From the NCBI GenBank assembly GCA_002287035.1, contig NSKG01000001.1, forward strand, positions 558,001 through 622,000: a stretch of DNA of 64,000 nt, read 5' to 3'. Shown here piece by piece: positions 41,169-50,316 of the stretch (position 1 is the first letter of the stretch; each line of letters starts with the position of its first letter). Below the pieces are notes generated by a model that made no database searches, had not been told where the DNA came from, and saw only the letters and a program-made list of their open reading frames with translations. The stretch comes from Pseudomonas sp. WN033 (GTDB lineage Bacteria; Pseudomonadota; Gammaproteobacteria; Pseudomonadales; Pseudomonadaceae). Made by a program: the position numbers and the translations under genes.

Positions 41169-41894
41169 ATGACAACCCTAGAGGCGCGCCACCTGGCCAA
41201 GGCCTACAAGGCCCGCAAGGTGGTCCGGGATATCTCGGTCACCATCAACAGCGGCGAGATCGTCGGCCTGCTGGGCCCCAATGGCGCCGGCAAGACCACC
41301 AGCTTCTACATGATCGTCGGACTGGTAAAGGCCGACGAAGGGCATATCCTGATCGACGGCAAGGACATCACCGCCCTGCCAATGCACGGTCGCGCCCGCC
41401 AGGGGATCGGCTATCTGCCCCAGGAAGCCTCGATCTTCCGCAAGCTGTCGGTAGCCGACAACATCATGGCGATTCTGGAAACCCGCAAAGACCTGAACCG
41501 CAAGGGCCGGCTGGGCAAACTCGACGCCCTGCTGCGCGAGTTCCACATTCACCACCTGGCTGACACCAAGGGCATGAGCCTGTCTGGCGGCGAGCGCCGC
41601 CGCGCCGAAATCGCCCGGGCCCTGGCCAGCGAACCCAAGTTCGTCCTGCTCGACGAGCCCTTCGCCGGGGTCGATCCGATTTCGGTCAACGACATCAAAC
41701 AGATCATCCAGCACTTGCGCGACAAGGGGATCGGCGTGCTGATCACCGACCACAATGTGCGCGAAACTCTCGACATCTGCGACAAGGCCTATATTGTCAA
41801 TGACGGCCATATCATCGCCGAAGGTGACGCTGAAGCTGTGCTGTCCAACCAGTTGGTCAAGGATGTCTATCTTGGGCACACCTTCCGCCTGTAA
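41169..41894 (+). CDS. lptB: LPS export ATPase LptB
   Basis: A 241-residue ABC ATPase: [23 protein letters not shown], signature [15 protein letters not shown], and [12 protein letters not shown] followed by [10 protein letters not shown]. It powers LPS extraction through LptF and LptG. The rpoN gene follows, as in most gammaproteobacteria. Confidence 0.95.
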   Translation: MTTLEARHLAKAYKARKVVRDISVTINSGEIVGLLGPNGAGKTTSFYMIVGLVKADEGHILIDGKDITALPMHGRARQGIGYLPQEASIFRKLSVADNIMAILETRKDLNRKGRLGKLDALLREFHIHHLADTKGMSLSGGERRRAEIARALASEPKFVLLDEPFAGVDPISVNDIKQIIQHLRDKGIGVLITDHNVRETLDICDKAYIVNDGHIIAEGDAEAVLSNQLVKDVYLGHTFRL

Positions 41895-42025
41895 AAGCGC
41901 ACGCATTTCAGGCATGCTAGAGGCCTGTACGGTTTATTGGTTAACACCCGCCGCACAGGCCAACAGGGAGGGTGGGCCTGGCCTCGGAATGGTTAGACTC
42001 AGCGCATAAGGTATTTCGCCAAACA

Positions 42026-43522
42026 ATGAAACCCACGCTCGTCCTCAAGATGGGGCAGCAGCTGACCATGACCCCTCAGCTGCAGCAGGCCATTCGACTA
42101 CTCCAGCTATCCAGCCTCGACCTTCAGCAAGAGGTTCAAGAGGCCATGGAGGCCAATCCGCTGCTGGAAATGGCCGACGACGGCGATGACGATTACCCCA
42201 GCACCAGCCAGGAAAACGGCCACGACAGCGACGACGCACCGGCAGTCACTCTGCCCGAGCCGGTCGAGCTTGACTCCATCAGCCCGCACAGCGACGACGA
42301 AGGCAACTGGAACGAACAGATCCCCAACGAGCTGCCGGTCGATACCCAATGGGAAGATGTCTATCAGACGTCGGCCAGCTCACTGCCCAGCAACGATGAC
42401 GAAGACTGGGACTACACCTCGCGCACCGGCACCGGCGAAACCCTGCAGAGTCATCTGGAATGGCAGCTCAACCTGCTGCCGATGTCCGATACCGACCGCA
42501 TGATCGCCACCGCCCTGATCGATGCGATCAACGCCGACGGCTATCTTGAAGAAACCCTTGAAGAGATTCTGGCCTCCTTCGATCCGGAACTGGAGATCGA
42601 ACTGGACGAGGTCGAAATGGTCCTGCACCGCATTCAGCAGTTCGAACCGGTCGGCATTGCCGCCCGCGACCTGAGCGAATGCCTGCTGCTGCAACTGCGG
42701 CAGTTGCCAGGCGACACCCCACTGCTCGAACAGGCGATGAAGGTGGTCAAGGATCACCTGGAACTGCTCGGCAACCGCGACTTTGCCCAATTGATGCGCC
42801 GTACCCGGCTCAAGGAAGACCAGTTGCGGGTGGTCATCGCCCTGATCCAGACCCTGAACCCGCGCCCAGGCGCGGAAATCGCCTCTGGCGAGCCGGAATA
42901 CGTGATCCCCGACGTGATCGTGCGGCGCGACAACCAGCGCTGGATCGTCGAACTGAATCAGGATGCAGTGCCCAAGGTCCGGGTCAACGGCCACTACGCC
43001 TCGATGGTACGCCGGGCCGACAGCAGCGAAGACAACACCTACCTGCGCAACCATCTGCAGGAAGCCCGCTGGTTCATCAAGAGCCTGCAGAGCCGCAACG
43101 AAACCCTGATGAAGGTTGCCAGCCAGATCGTCGAGCATCAGCGCGGGTTCCTCGAGCACGGTGAAGAAGCCATGAAGCCTCTGGTCCTGCACGACATCGC
43201 CGAAGCGGTAGGCATGCATGAATCGACCATCTCGCGGGTCACCACCCAGAAATACATGCATACCCCGCGCGGAATCTTCGAGCTCAAGTACTTTTTCTCC
43301 AGCCACGTCAGTACCAGCGAGGGCGGCGAGTTCTCTTCCACCGCCATCCGGGCACTGATCAAAAAGCTGGTTGCAGCGGAAAACCCGAAGAAACCATTGA
43401 GCGACAGCAAGATCGCTGGTTTACTTGAAGAACAGGGGATCCACGTAGCCCGACGGACCATCGCAAAGTATCGCGAGTCATTGAACATCGCCCCGTCGAG
43501 CGAACGAAAGCGTTTGGTTTAA
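42026..43522 (+). CDS. rpoN: RNA polymerase sigma-54 factor
   Basis: A 498-residue sigma-54. The N-terminal activator region ([27 protein letters not shown]), an acidic region II (about 55-130), the core-binding domain and the HTH ([28 protein letters not shown]) are all present. The RpoN box [14 protein letters not shown] is near the end. It directs nitrogen, motility and other enhancer-dependent promoters. The last two bases of the stop codon are the first bases of a MITE. Confidence 0.96.
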   Translation: MKPTLVLKMGQQLTMTPQLQQAIRLLQLSSLDLQQEVQEAMEANPLLEMADDGDDDYPSTSQENGHDSDDAPAVTLPEPVELDSISPHSDDEGNWNEQIPNELPVDTQWEDVYQTSASSLPSNDDEDWDYTSRTGTGETLQSHLEWQLNLLPMSDTDRMIATALIDAINADGYLEETLEEILASFDPELEIELDEVEMVLHRIQQFEPVGIAARDLSECLLLQLRQLPGDTPLLEQAMKVVKDHLELLGNRDFAQLMRRTRLKEDQLRVVIALIQTLNPRPGAEIASGEPEYVIPDVIVRRDNQRWIVELNQDAVPKVRVNGHYASMVRRADSSEDNTYLRNHLQEARWFIKSLQSRNETLMKVASQIVEHQRGFLEHGEEAMKPLVLHDIAEAVGMHESTISRVTTQKYMHTPRGIFELKYFFSSHVSTSEGGEFSSTAIRALIKKLVAAENPKKPLSDSKIAGLLEEQGIHVARRTIAKYRESLNIAPSSERKRLV

Positions 43523-43665
43523 GGAGCCTCTGAAAAACGTAGGCGAGGCAGGCAAGACAAGGCAAAAACAGCCGAAAAAGCGCAGTTTACGCGGTGTAAA
43601 TGAGCATTTTGAGGCTGTTTTTAACGCAGCATTGCCAACGCAGGTAGTTTTTCAGAGGCTCCTTA
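43520..43665. mobile_element. MITE with 19-base perfect terminal inverted repeats
   Basis: The arms 43520-43538 and 43647-43665 (TAAGGAGCCTCTGAAAAAC and its complement) are perfect. A second, inner pair (AAAAACAGCC and GGCTGTTTTT) makes a nested hairpin. The element is 146 bases, has no coding capacity and begins within the rpoN stop codon. As RNA it could fold into one long stem and affect read-through to hpf. Confidence 0.85.
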
Positions 43666-43757
43666 CCCCATACAGATCAATGAATTCGGTAGTAACAAGT
43701 GGCAACATGGGTACCAACACCGGTACCCGGTAACAACAGCCAACCAGGAGAAGCCGT

Positions 43758-44066
43758 ATGCAACTAAACATTAGCGGTCATCAACTCGACGTCACCGAAT
43801 CCCTGCGCGACTACATCAACGAAAAAATGGCCCGCCTTGAGCGGCACTTCGACAGGATCACCAATGTTCAGGTGACCCTGGAAGTCGAGAAGCTGCGCCA
43901 GAAGGTCGAAGCCACCCTGCACATCGCCGGGGGCGAAGTGGTCGCCAACGCCGAGCACACGGATATGTATGCAGCGATTGATTTGCTTACCGACAAGCTC
44001 GACCGGCAGCTGATCAAGCACAAGGAAAAACACCTGGATCGCCAACAAGGCGCCAACGACCGTTAA
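43758..44066 (+). CDS. hpf: ribosome hibernation-promoting factor (short)
   Basis: A 102-residue protein, MQLNISGHQLDVTESLRDYINEKMARLERHF, with the basic tail HKEKHLDRQQG. Short HPF binds the 30S subunit and promotes 100S dimers in stationary phase with RMF. It has its own leader after the MITE. Confidence 0.95.
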   Translation: MQLNISGHQLDVTESLRDYINEKMARLERHFDRITNVQVTLEVEKLRQKVEATLHIAGGEVVANAEHTDMYAAIDLLTDKLDRQLIKHKEKHLDRQQGANDR

Positions 44067-44084
44067 TCCCGGCCCAACAGAGAC

Positions 44085-44540
44085 ATGCAAATAACCCACA
44101 TACTGACCCCCGAGCGCACCTTCTCCGGTGTGCAAGGGGGCTCGAAGAAACGTGTGCTGGAGCTGATCGGCAAGCTGATTGCCCAGCACACCGACCTCGA
44201 CGCCGACACTATCTACGAAAACCTGATTGCCCGGGAAAAGCTGGGTTCGACCGGCTTCGGCCACGGCATCGCCATTCCCCACTGTCGGCTCACCGGCTGC
44301 GAACAGGCCGTTGGCGCCTTGCTGCAACTGGAAAGCAAGATCGATTACGATGCTCTGGACGGCGAACCGGTAGACCTGATTTTCGTGTTGCTGGTCCCCC
44401 AGGAAGCCACCGAGCAACACCTGCAGATTCTCAAGATGCTGGCCGAAAAGCTTGACCAGGCCGAGCTGCGCGAAGCACTGCGCAAGGCTCCGGACGCCAG
44501 CAGCCTGTACCAGACAATGGTCGGCAGCGACGGGAGCTAA
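44085..44540 (+). CDS. ptsN: nitrogen PTS EIIA protein
   Basis: A 151-residue PTS EIIA type-2 domain. [16 protein letters not shown] carries the phosphorylated His. It receives phosphate from Npr and regulates potassium and nitrogen or carbon-related functions. It lies 18 bases after hpf and two bases before rapZ. Confidence 0.95.
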   Translation: MQITHILTPERTFSGVQGGSKKRVLELIGKLIAQHTDLDADTIYENLIAREKLGSTGFGHGIAIPHCRLTGCEQAVGALLQLESKIDYDALDGEPVDLIFVLLVPQEATEQHLQILKMLAEKLDQAELREALRKAPDASSLYQTMVGSDGS

Positions 44541-44542
44541 AC

Positions 44543-45400
44543 ATGCGTCTGGTTGTGGTCAGTGGCCGTTCCGGCTCAGGCAAGAGTACCGCCCTACACC
44601 TGCTGGAAGACAACGGCTACTACTGCATCGACAACTTGCCAGCCGGCCTGCTGCCAGAGCTGGCCAAGGAAGCCAACAACACCGAGCTGAACCTGCCCAA
44701 GGTGGCAATCAGCATCGATGCGCGCAACCTGCCCAGCGACCTGCGGCGCTTCCCTGAGCTGCTCAAGCAGGTCCGTGACGCCGGCATTCGCTGCGATATT
44801 CTGTTTCTTGCCGCTACCGACGACGTGCTGATCAAGCGTTTCTCCGAGACCCGGCGCAAACACCCTCTGACCGACAGCAGCCACTCGCTGGCCGAGGCCA
44901 TCGCCGAAGAACTGCGCCTGCTTGAGCCGATCATCGATCTGGCCGATCTCAAGATCGACACCAGCCACCTGACCCTCTATCAGCTGCGCGAACAGCTCAA
45001 GCAGCGGCTGCTCGGCAGCGATGCCAAGCAGCCCTCAATTCTGATTCAGTCATTTGGTTTCAAACGCGGCGTGCCGGTCGATGCCGACCTGGTTTTTGAC
45101 GTGCGCTGCCTGCCCAACCCGTACTGGAATCCTGACCTGCGGCCCTACTCGGGCAAGGACCAGCCGGTCTGCGAGTTCCTTGAGGCCCAACCGGATGTTC
45201 AGGAAATGTACCAGGACATCTTCCAGTTCCTGCAGAAATGGCTGCCGCGCTATGCCGCCGGCGAGCGCAGCTACATGACCATCGCCATCGGCTGCACTGG
45301 CGGCCACCACCGCTCGGTCTACCTGGCCGAACGTCTGGCCCGGGAACTGGGCGACACCAGCACCAACAACCTGATCCTCCGTCATCGCGACCTGCCCTGA
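44543..45400 (+). CDS. rapZ: RNase adapter protein RapZ
   Basis: A 285-residue P-loop protein: GRSGSGKST at the N-terminus, and a C-terminal RNA-binding domain with [25 protein letters not shown] and [18 protein letters not shown]. RapZ in E. coli guides sRNA decay for glucosamine-6-phosphate synthesis. The cluster with ptsN and npr is conserved. Confidence 0.95.
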   Translation: MRLVVVSGRSGSGKSTALHLLEDNGYYCIDNLPAGLLPELAKEANNTELNLPKVAISIDARNLPSDLRRFPELLKQVRDAGIRCDILFLAATDDVLIKRFSETRRKHPLTDSSHSLAEAIAEELRLLEPIIDLADLKIDTSHLTLYQLREQLKQRLLGSDAKQPSILIQSFGFKRGVPVDADLVFDVRCLPNPYWNPDLRPYSGKDQPVCEFLEAQPDVQEMYQDIFQFLQKWLPRYAAGERSYMTIAIGCTGGHHRSVYLAERLARELGDTSTNNLILRHRDLP

Positions 45401-45402
45401 CC

Positions 45403-45675
45403 ATGCCGACTACCCGCGTTCAAATCATCAACAAACTCGGCCTGCACGCCCGCGCAGCCGCCAAATTCGTCGGCGTCGCCAGCCGCTACGGCTGCCAGGT
45501 AAAAATCGGTCAGAATGAACAAAGCCAGGTCGATGGCAAAAGCATCATGCAAGTGATGATGCTCGCCGCCAGCAAAGGCAGCGAAGTCAGCATCACCTGT
45601 GAAGGAGAACAGGCCGAGCAGGCTATGGAAGAACTGCTGGCCCTGATCAATGATTATTTTGGCGAGGGTGAATAG
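45403..45675 (+). CDS. npr: phosphocarrier protein NPr
   Basis: A 90-residue HPr-like protein. NKLGLHARAAAKFVGVA holds the phosphorylated His, and KSIMQVMMLAASKGSEV fits the family. It passes phosphate from PtsP to PtsN. Last gene of the rpoN cluster; it faces pmbA. Confidence 0.95.
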   Translation: MPTTRVQIINKLGLHARAAAKFVGVASRYGCQVKIGQNEQSQVDGKSIMQVMMLAASKGSEVSITCEGEQAEQAMEELLALINDYFGEGE

Positions 45676-45714
45676 GTTCAGGCACCATATCGAGCCCGAA
45701 GCCGAATCTGGGGC

Positions 45715-47070
45715 CTACGCGCCGCCCACCGTCATCCCATCCACCAACCAGCTCCCGGTCAGATAGTTGCCGCGCCGCTCCACATCGCTGCCAACACAGC
45801 GCAACTGACGGAACATATCGCGCAGATTACCAGCAATGGTGACCTCCTTGACCGGGTGCACAATCTGGCCATTTTCGACCCAGAACCCACCAGCACCCCG
45901 TGAGTAGTCACCGGTCACCCCGTTGACACCCTGCCCCATCAATTCCGTCACCAGCAGCCCCGTGCCCATTTCCGCCAGCAGCGCATTCAGATCACCGGCA
46001 TTGCTGGTAATGTGCAGATTGTGAACCCCGCCGGCATTGGCCGTACTGGGCAGACCGAGCTTGCGTCCGGAATAGCTGCTGAGCATCCAGCTCTTGAGCA
46101 CACCGTCTTCGACAAAGGCCTGCTCCCGGGTAGCCAGCCCCTCGCCATCGAAAGCTGCACTACCCAATGCGCGCAGCAGATGCGGGCGCTCATCGACCGT
46201 CACCCAGGCGGGGAACAGCGGCTTGCCGAGGGCATCAAGCAGAAAGGTCGACTGGCGATACACCGCACCACCGGCAATCGCCCCCATCAGGCTGCCCAGC
46301 AGACCGGCGGCCTGATCGGCCACAAACAGCACCGGCACCTTGGCAGTCTTGATTGAGCGCGCGCCGATCCGCGCCAGCGCCCGCTCAGCCGCCTTGCGCC
46401 CCAGCGCATCAGCCGCCGGCAACAGCTCGGCCTGGCGATCAACGCCATACCAGTAGTCGCGCTGCATGCCTTCGTCGCTATTGCTGATCATTACCGCCGA
46501 AACACTGTGGCGGGTACCAAGCGAACTGCCAATAAAGCCATGGCTATTGCCATACACCCGGCAACCCTGCTGACTGCTGACGTGAGCCCCGTCGCTCACC
46601 AGCCGGGTATCCAGCGCCAGCCCGGCAGCCTCGCAAGCCAGCGCCCGCTCGATAGCCTGTTCAGCACTCAGTTGCCAGGGGTGGTAAAGGTCCAGATCCG
46701 GCAGATCCCTGGCCATCAGCTCTGGGTCACCAAGTCCGGCATAGGGGTCTTCTGAAGCATGCCGGGCAATCGCCAGCGCCGCCTCCACTGCCGAGCGAAT
46801 CGCCTCATCGGAGGTATCCGACGTGCTGGCCGAACCCTTGCGCTGACCCGCATAAAGGGTGATGCCAAAGCCCTGATCACGGTTGAACTCGACCGTTTCC
46901 ACCTCGCCCTGACGCACGCCAACCGACAGCCCGGTGTTCTGGCTGACCGCCACCTCGCAGGCCGATGCACCCTGGCGGCGGGCCTCGTCGAGAATAAAGG
47001 CCACGCGCTGCTCCAGATGCAGGCGCAAGCCTTGGGGATCGTCGTGTTGTACGGCGGGATTGGCAGTCAT
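45715..47070 (-). CDS. pmbA: TldE/PmbA-type metalloprotease subunit
   Basis: A 451-residue protein with SVGVRQGEVETVEFNRDQGFGITLYAGQRKGSAS near the N-terminus and GVNGVTGDYSRGAGGFWVENGQIVHPVKEVTIAGNL at the C-terminus, typical of TldE/PmbA. With TldD it forms a peptidase involved in microcin B17 maturation and CcdA decay; TldE itself lacks the HExxxH site. It is divergent from yjgA. Confidence 0.95.
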   Translation of the reverse strand: MTANPAVQHDDPQGLRLHLEQRVAFILDEARRQGASACEVAVSQNTGLSVGVRQGEVETVEFNRDQGFGITLYAGQRKGSASTSDTSDEAIRSAVEAALAIARHASEDPYAGLGDPELMARDLPDLDLYHPWQLSAEQAIERALACEAAGLALDTRLVSDGAHVSSQQGCRVYGNSHGFIGSSLGTRHSVSAVMISNSDEGMQRDYWYGVDRQAELLPAADALGRKAAERALARIGARSIKTAKVPVLFVADQAAGLLGSLMGAIAGGAVYRQSTFLLDALGKPLFPAWVTVDERPHLLRALGSAAFDGEGLATREQAFVEDGVLKSWMLSSYSGRKLGLPSTANAGGVHNLHITSNAGDLNALLAEMGTGLLVTELMGQGVNGVTGDYSRGAGGFWVENGQIVHPVKEVTIAGNLRDMFRQLRCVGSDVERRGNYLTGSWLVDGMTVGGA

Positions 47071-47173
47071 GTCACCTCCTGATAATCAGGCCCCTAGTCT
47101 ACCCCATCCAGAGCCGGACAGCCGTTCCGCAACCGGGTATCATATTGGCTGATTCAATTCCAACGGTATCACC

Positions 47174-47695
47174 ATGACCGAGTTTCACGATGAACAGCAG
47201 TTTGATGAGGACGAAGGCGTCAGCAAGAGCCAGGTCAAGCGCGAACTGCAAGCCCTGCGCGACCTGGGCCAACGCCTGCTCGAGCTCAAGCCGGAACAGC
47301 TGGCCAAGCTCGAACTGACCGACAAACTGCGCCTGGCGCTGGCTGAAGCCCACAAGCACACCGCCCGTGGCGCGCTCAAGCGCCACATGAGCTTTGTCGG
47401 CAAGCTGATGCGTGACCAGGATATCGAGGCGATCCAGGCCTTTGTCGACCGTCTGGACAGCAGCAGCCAAGCCCACGCCCAGCACTTCCACCAGCTCGAA
47501 CGCTGGCGCGACCGCATCCTCAGCGGCAACCCGGACGAACTGGAAGCCTTCATCAGCAGCTACCCCCAGGCCGCCAGCGAGCGCCAGACCCTACGCCAAC
47601 TGACCCGTCAGGCGGCCAAGGAAGCCAAGGAAAACAAACCACCAGCCGCCGCCCGCAAGGTCTTCAAACTGATCAGAACGCTGGTTGAAGAGTAA
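47174..47695 (+). CDS. yjgA: ribosome-associated protein YjgA/DarP
   Basis: A 173-residue highly charged helical protein, with SKSQVKRELQALRDLGQRLLEL and the YPQAASERQTLRQLTRQAAKE segment. DarP/YjgA binds late pre-50S particles and helps assembly. Gene order pmbA/yjgA divergent is conserved in pseudomonads. Confidence 0.92.
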   Translation: MTEFHDEQQFDEDEGVSKSQVKRELQALRDLGQRLLELKPEQLAKLELTDKLRLALAEAHKHTARGALKRHMSFVGKLMRDQDIEAIQAFVDRLDSSSQAHAQHFHQLERWRDRILSGNPDELEAFISSYPQAASERQTLRQLTRQAAKEAKENKPPAAARKVFKLIRTLVEE

Positions 47696-47772
47696 GCACA
47701 ACCGTCCCGAATCAGGCTGCCATTCCCCTCCTGCTACGAAAATTGCATTGTGATGCCACCTATACCAAAATA

Positions 47773-47787
47773 TACCAATTATTGGTA
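47773..47787 (+). promoter_or_regulatory. putative ParD operator palindrome
   Basis: TACCAATTATTGGTA has perfect 7-base arms and lies 15 bases before the parD start, with two near-copies of TATACCAA just upstream. ParD proteins repress their own operon from such sites. Confidence 0.65.
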
Positions 47788-47802
47788 TTCGGAGGTGGCG
47801 TC

Positions 47803-48042
47803 ATGCAAAAGAACACCAGCATTACCCTAGGCAAGCATTTTGATGCACTTATCGCAGAACTGCTCAAAAATGGCCGCTACAGTTCAACCAGCGAAGTCGT
47901 TCGAGCAGGGTTGCGTCTGCTTGAAGAGTCCGAAACCCGCCTGAATACGCTCCGCAAGCAACTCAAGGAAGGCGAAGATAGTGGTTTCGAAGACTACTCC
48001 TATGACTCGTTTATTAATGAACTGGACAACGAAGAGCACTGA
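47803..48042 (+). CDS. parD: ParD-family antitoxin
   Basis: A 79-residue protein: MQKNTSITLGKHFDALIAELLKNGRYSSTSEVVRAGLRLLEE is a ribbon-helix-helix domain, and the acidic tail would wrap the toxin. GGAGGT lies six bases before the ATG at 47803; the longer frame upstream crosses the operator and is not credible. It overlaps the toxin gene by one base. Confidence 0.88.
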   Translation: MQKNTSITLGKHFDALIAELLKNGRYSSTSEVVRAGLRLLEESETRLNTLRKQLKEGEDSGFEDYSYDSFINELDNEEH

Positions 48043-48338
48043 TGCCGATTTTCAAGCTTTCCAGGAAGGCCAAAGCAGACCTCAAGTCGATTGCGATCTA
48101 CACGGAACGTAAATGGGGCCGGAATCAACGAAACCACTACATTCTTCAGTTCGATCAGTGCTTCCACCTCTTGACCGAGAATCCGAGCCTGGGGCAAAGC
48201 TGCGATGAGATAAGCCCTGGCTACCGGCTTTACCCACAAGGAAGCCATATCATTTTTTACCGGCTCACCCAGGAAAATGCTGTAGAAATTATCCGTATCC
48301 TGCATAAGCGTATGCTGCCAGAGGGGCAGCTTCTATAG
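48042..48338 (+). CDS. parE: ParE-family toxin
   Basis: A 98-residue RelE/ParE-fold protein: FKLSRKAKADLKSIAIYTERKWG, GYRLYPQGSHIIFYR and IIRILHKRM. ParE toxins poison DNA gyrase. The module is on the plus strand, opposite to the array genes that follow, and has no attC, so it may be an independent insertion between yjgA and the second array. Confidence 0.88.
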   Translation: MPIFKLSRKAKADLKSIAIYTERKWGRNQRNHYILQFDQCFHLLTENPSLGQSCDEISPGYRLYPQGSHIIFYRLTQENAVEIIRILHKRMLPEGQLL

Positions 48339-48362
48339 AGCGAGATAGCCCGCTACCGGCAC

Positions 48363-48848
48363 TCATCCACGCAGCGCCGCCTCGATCGCAGCAATGTCGA
48401 TCTTGCGCATTTGCATCATCGCCTCGAAAACACGCTTGGCCGTAGCAGGATCGGAGTGCATGAGCGCCTGGGTCAGGACAACCGGGGTTATCTGCCAAGA
48501 CAACCCCCACTTGTCCTTACACCAACCACATTCGCTTTCCTGGCCACCGTTTCCAACAATCGCATTCCAATAACGGTCCGTCTCCTCCTGGTCCGTGGTT
48601 GCAACCTGAAACGAGAACGCCTCACTGTGCGTGAACTCAGGTCCGCCATTAAGTCCCAGACACGGGATACCCATCACAGTGAAATCAACAGTCAGCGCAT
48701 CCCCCTTCTTACCCGCCGGGTAATCTCCCGGCGCGTAGAGGACTGCGCCAACGGATGAGTCAGGGAAGGTATCTGCGTAGAAGCGCGCGGCCTCTTCGGC
48801 ATCGCCGTCGTACCAAAGGCAGATGGTGGTCTTGGCTGGTGTTTTCAT
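48363..48848 (-). CDS. PhnB-like VOC-family protein
   Basis: A 161-residue protein: ICLWYDGDAEEAARFYADTFPDSSV, CLGLNGGPEFTHSEAFSFQV and CGWCKDKWGLSWQITP match the 3-demethylubiquinone methyltransferase-like VOC group. AGGAGC precedes the ATG. No substrate is known. It is a more typical member than the cassette protein at 8.8 kb. I see no attC beside it. Confidence 0.8.
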   Translation of the reverse strand: MKTPAKTTICLWYDGDAEEAARFYADTFPDSSVGAVLYAPGDYPAGKKGDALTVDFTVMGIPCLGLNGGPEFTHSEAFSFQVATTDQEETDRYWNAIVGNGGQESECGWCKDKWGLSWQITPVVLTQALMHSDPATAKRVFEAMMQMRKIDIAAIEAALRG

Positions 48849-48933
48849 GTCTTTGCTCCTGTTCGGCTCTGGGTATCACACCTGGTAGTCGCACGAAGAA
48901 AGAGCAAATCGACATGCCCCGCCGAGAAATGAG

Positions 48934-49353
48934 CTACAACAACGCCTTGAGAGCTTCCAAACTATCGGGCCCAGCCGCCAGCCGCACGCAACCCTTTGCC
49001 TCCTGCTCCCATGAAGCAGCAGAAGACAGATGCAGGTGAACAGCAACCCGTGATGCAATCTCTCCGCTTAGCAGACCGGCAGGCACCCAGATCCAGCCTG
49101 TATCGCGCACCACGTTGGGCACCGGGCTGCCACAAACCGAACAAAAATCACTGCGGTAGCCGGTTGGTTTTTGAAATGAACTGATCCTGGATTCGCCGGC
49201 AACCCAACGGAAGCACTCTTGCCGCACAAACGTAGCGGCATTGGCTGTCGACCCAGTGGCCTGACGACACAGAGAACAATGACATTGATAGAGATTCGGC
49301 AGATCCCCTTCAATCTCAAACACCACCTCACCGCAGAGGCACACGCCCTTCAT
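48934..49353 (-). CDS. GFA (Mss4-like) zinc-binding protein
   Basis: A 139-residue protein of the glutathione-dependent formaldehyde-activating family: GVCLCGEVVFEI, YQCHCSLCRQATGS and FCSVCGSPV supply Cys pairs for zinc. Members are loosely linked to thiol or formaldehyde chemistry; the real substrate is rarely known. AAAGGAATG precedes the start. Confidence 0.82.
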   Translation of the reverse strand: MKGVCLCGEVVFEIEGDLPNLYQCHCSLCRQATGSTANAATFVRQECFRWVAGESRISSFQKPTGYRSDFCSVCGSPVPNVVRDTGWIWVPAGLLSGEIASRVAVHLHLSSAASWEQEAKGCVRLAAGPDSLEALKALL

Positions 49354-49388
49354 GGATCATTCCTTTGAGAATTAACACCAAGCACAAA

Positions 49389-49826
49389 CTAGCCGACACC
49401 AAGACTGCCAAGCACTGCCGATACAAGAATGACCAGCACAAGCACCCCCAGAGCCAATGCCGCAAACTGAAATGCTATTGCCCCAACACCTAAGGCCGCT
49501 GCGCCACCCGCCACACGAAGCGGTTCCTTTAATGCAATGCCCACAATCGCCAAGATCACAGCGAGCCCACCCAGGATCGTAGTGGCTAGACTCGCAATCC
49601 AGTCCAGATCGCGGTTTACCGAAGACTGAACCGGAGCAGGCCTGACCTCCCCCTTCAACGCTGCAACCGTCGCGTCGCGCACTGCAACAGCCTTCTCTGC
49701 AACCACTTGCTCTAGCGATGGCTTTGGTGAGAACGGACCAGCCCAAAAATGAACCAGCGCGAGCATCAAGGCAACAGCCCCGACACCTATGCCAAGAAAG
49801 CTCAATGTGGATTTTCTATCGTCCAT
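49389..49826 (-). CDS. hypothetical membrane protein
   Basis: A 145-residue protein with an N-terminal membrane helix (LGIGVGAVALMLALVHFWAG), a periplasmic- or cytoplasmic-side helix with EQVVAEKAVAVRDATVAALKGE, and two or three further hydrophobic segments. No family is recognised. It lies just outside the last attC-like site of the second array. Confidence 0.6.
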   Translation of the reverse strand: MDDRKSTLSFLGIGVGAVALMLALVHFWAGPFSPKPSLEQVVAEKAVAVRDATVAALKGEVRPAPVQSSVNRDLDWIASLATTILGGLAVILAIVGIALKEPLRVAGGAAALGVGAIAFQFAALALGVLVLVILVSAVLGSLGVG

Positions 49827-49845
49827 GGTCGATCTCTCTAGAAAA

Positions 49846-49932
49846 TGTAACGCAAAGCTAAGCGGTCGCCCGTAAGGGGCGTCCGGTGGAGGCCCGTAGG
49901 GCCGGTGTCAGGTGAATACTTGATCTGTACAC
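49846..49932 (-). other. attC-like site of the 93-residue-protein cassette
   Basis: It runs from TGTAACGC at 49846 to TGTACACATG near 49935, with inner GGCCCGTAGGGCC and CGCCCGTAAGGGGCG hairpins. The distal box is poorer than in the other sites, so it may be decayed. Confidence 0.5.
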
Positions 49933-49936
49933 ATGC

Positions 49937-50218
49937 CTATTCTTTCGCCAATACGACAAATGCAATGCCTACGATCAGTAGCGCTGAAGGAACGATTGCA
50001 TAAGCGACAAAACCAGACCAAGAGTTCGCTTTAAAAGCCTTAACACCATCAGAAATCAACACTGCGACCAAAAGCAAACTGACTATGCCAATTAGCAAGT
50101 GGCTCCGATAGCCCGGTTCAAGCCCAATGCTAAGAAACAAGGGACCAATAACCGCACCTATCCATGCGAAGGCGACACCTTTTGCACCGATAAATGTCTG
50201 GTACGCATCTTTGCTCAT
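49937..50218 (-). CDS. small three-helix membrane protein, array-2 cassette 4
   Basis: A 93-residue protein starting MSKDAYQTFIGAKG at 50218. Three hydrophobic helices (about 12-30, 39-57 and 70-90) fill most of it. No family is recognised. Confidence 0.55.
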   Translation of the reverse strand: MSKDAYQTFIGAKGVAFAWIGAVIGPLFLSIGLEPGYRSHLLIGIVSLLLVAVLISDGVKAFKANSWSGFVAYAIVPSALLIVGIAFVVLAKE

Positions 50219-50231
50219 ATGCACTTAATAC

Positions 50232-50316
50232 TCATAACGCCGCCAACACGCGCGGCTTTGTAGTGAAAGCGAAGCCGCAACGAAGAAGCCGTCGCCGTGC
50301 TTGGCTTGGTTATGCC
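50232..50316 (-). other. attC site of the DUF2971-like cassette
   Basis: Boundaries are TCATAACGCCG at 50232 and TGGTTATGCC near 50316. It is closely similar to the attC at 16739-16821. Confidence 0.88.

Noticed and set aside
47773-48338. parDE as an inverted cassette of array 2
   Set aside because: I see no attC on either side of the module, and it is on the other strand with its own promoter region.
48363-49826. The VOC, GFA and membrane-protein genes as further cassettes
   Set aside because: The gaps between them (35-85 bases) lack paired core boxes and palindromes of attC type.
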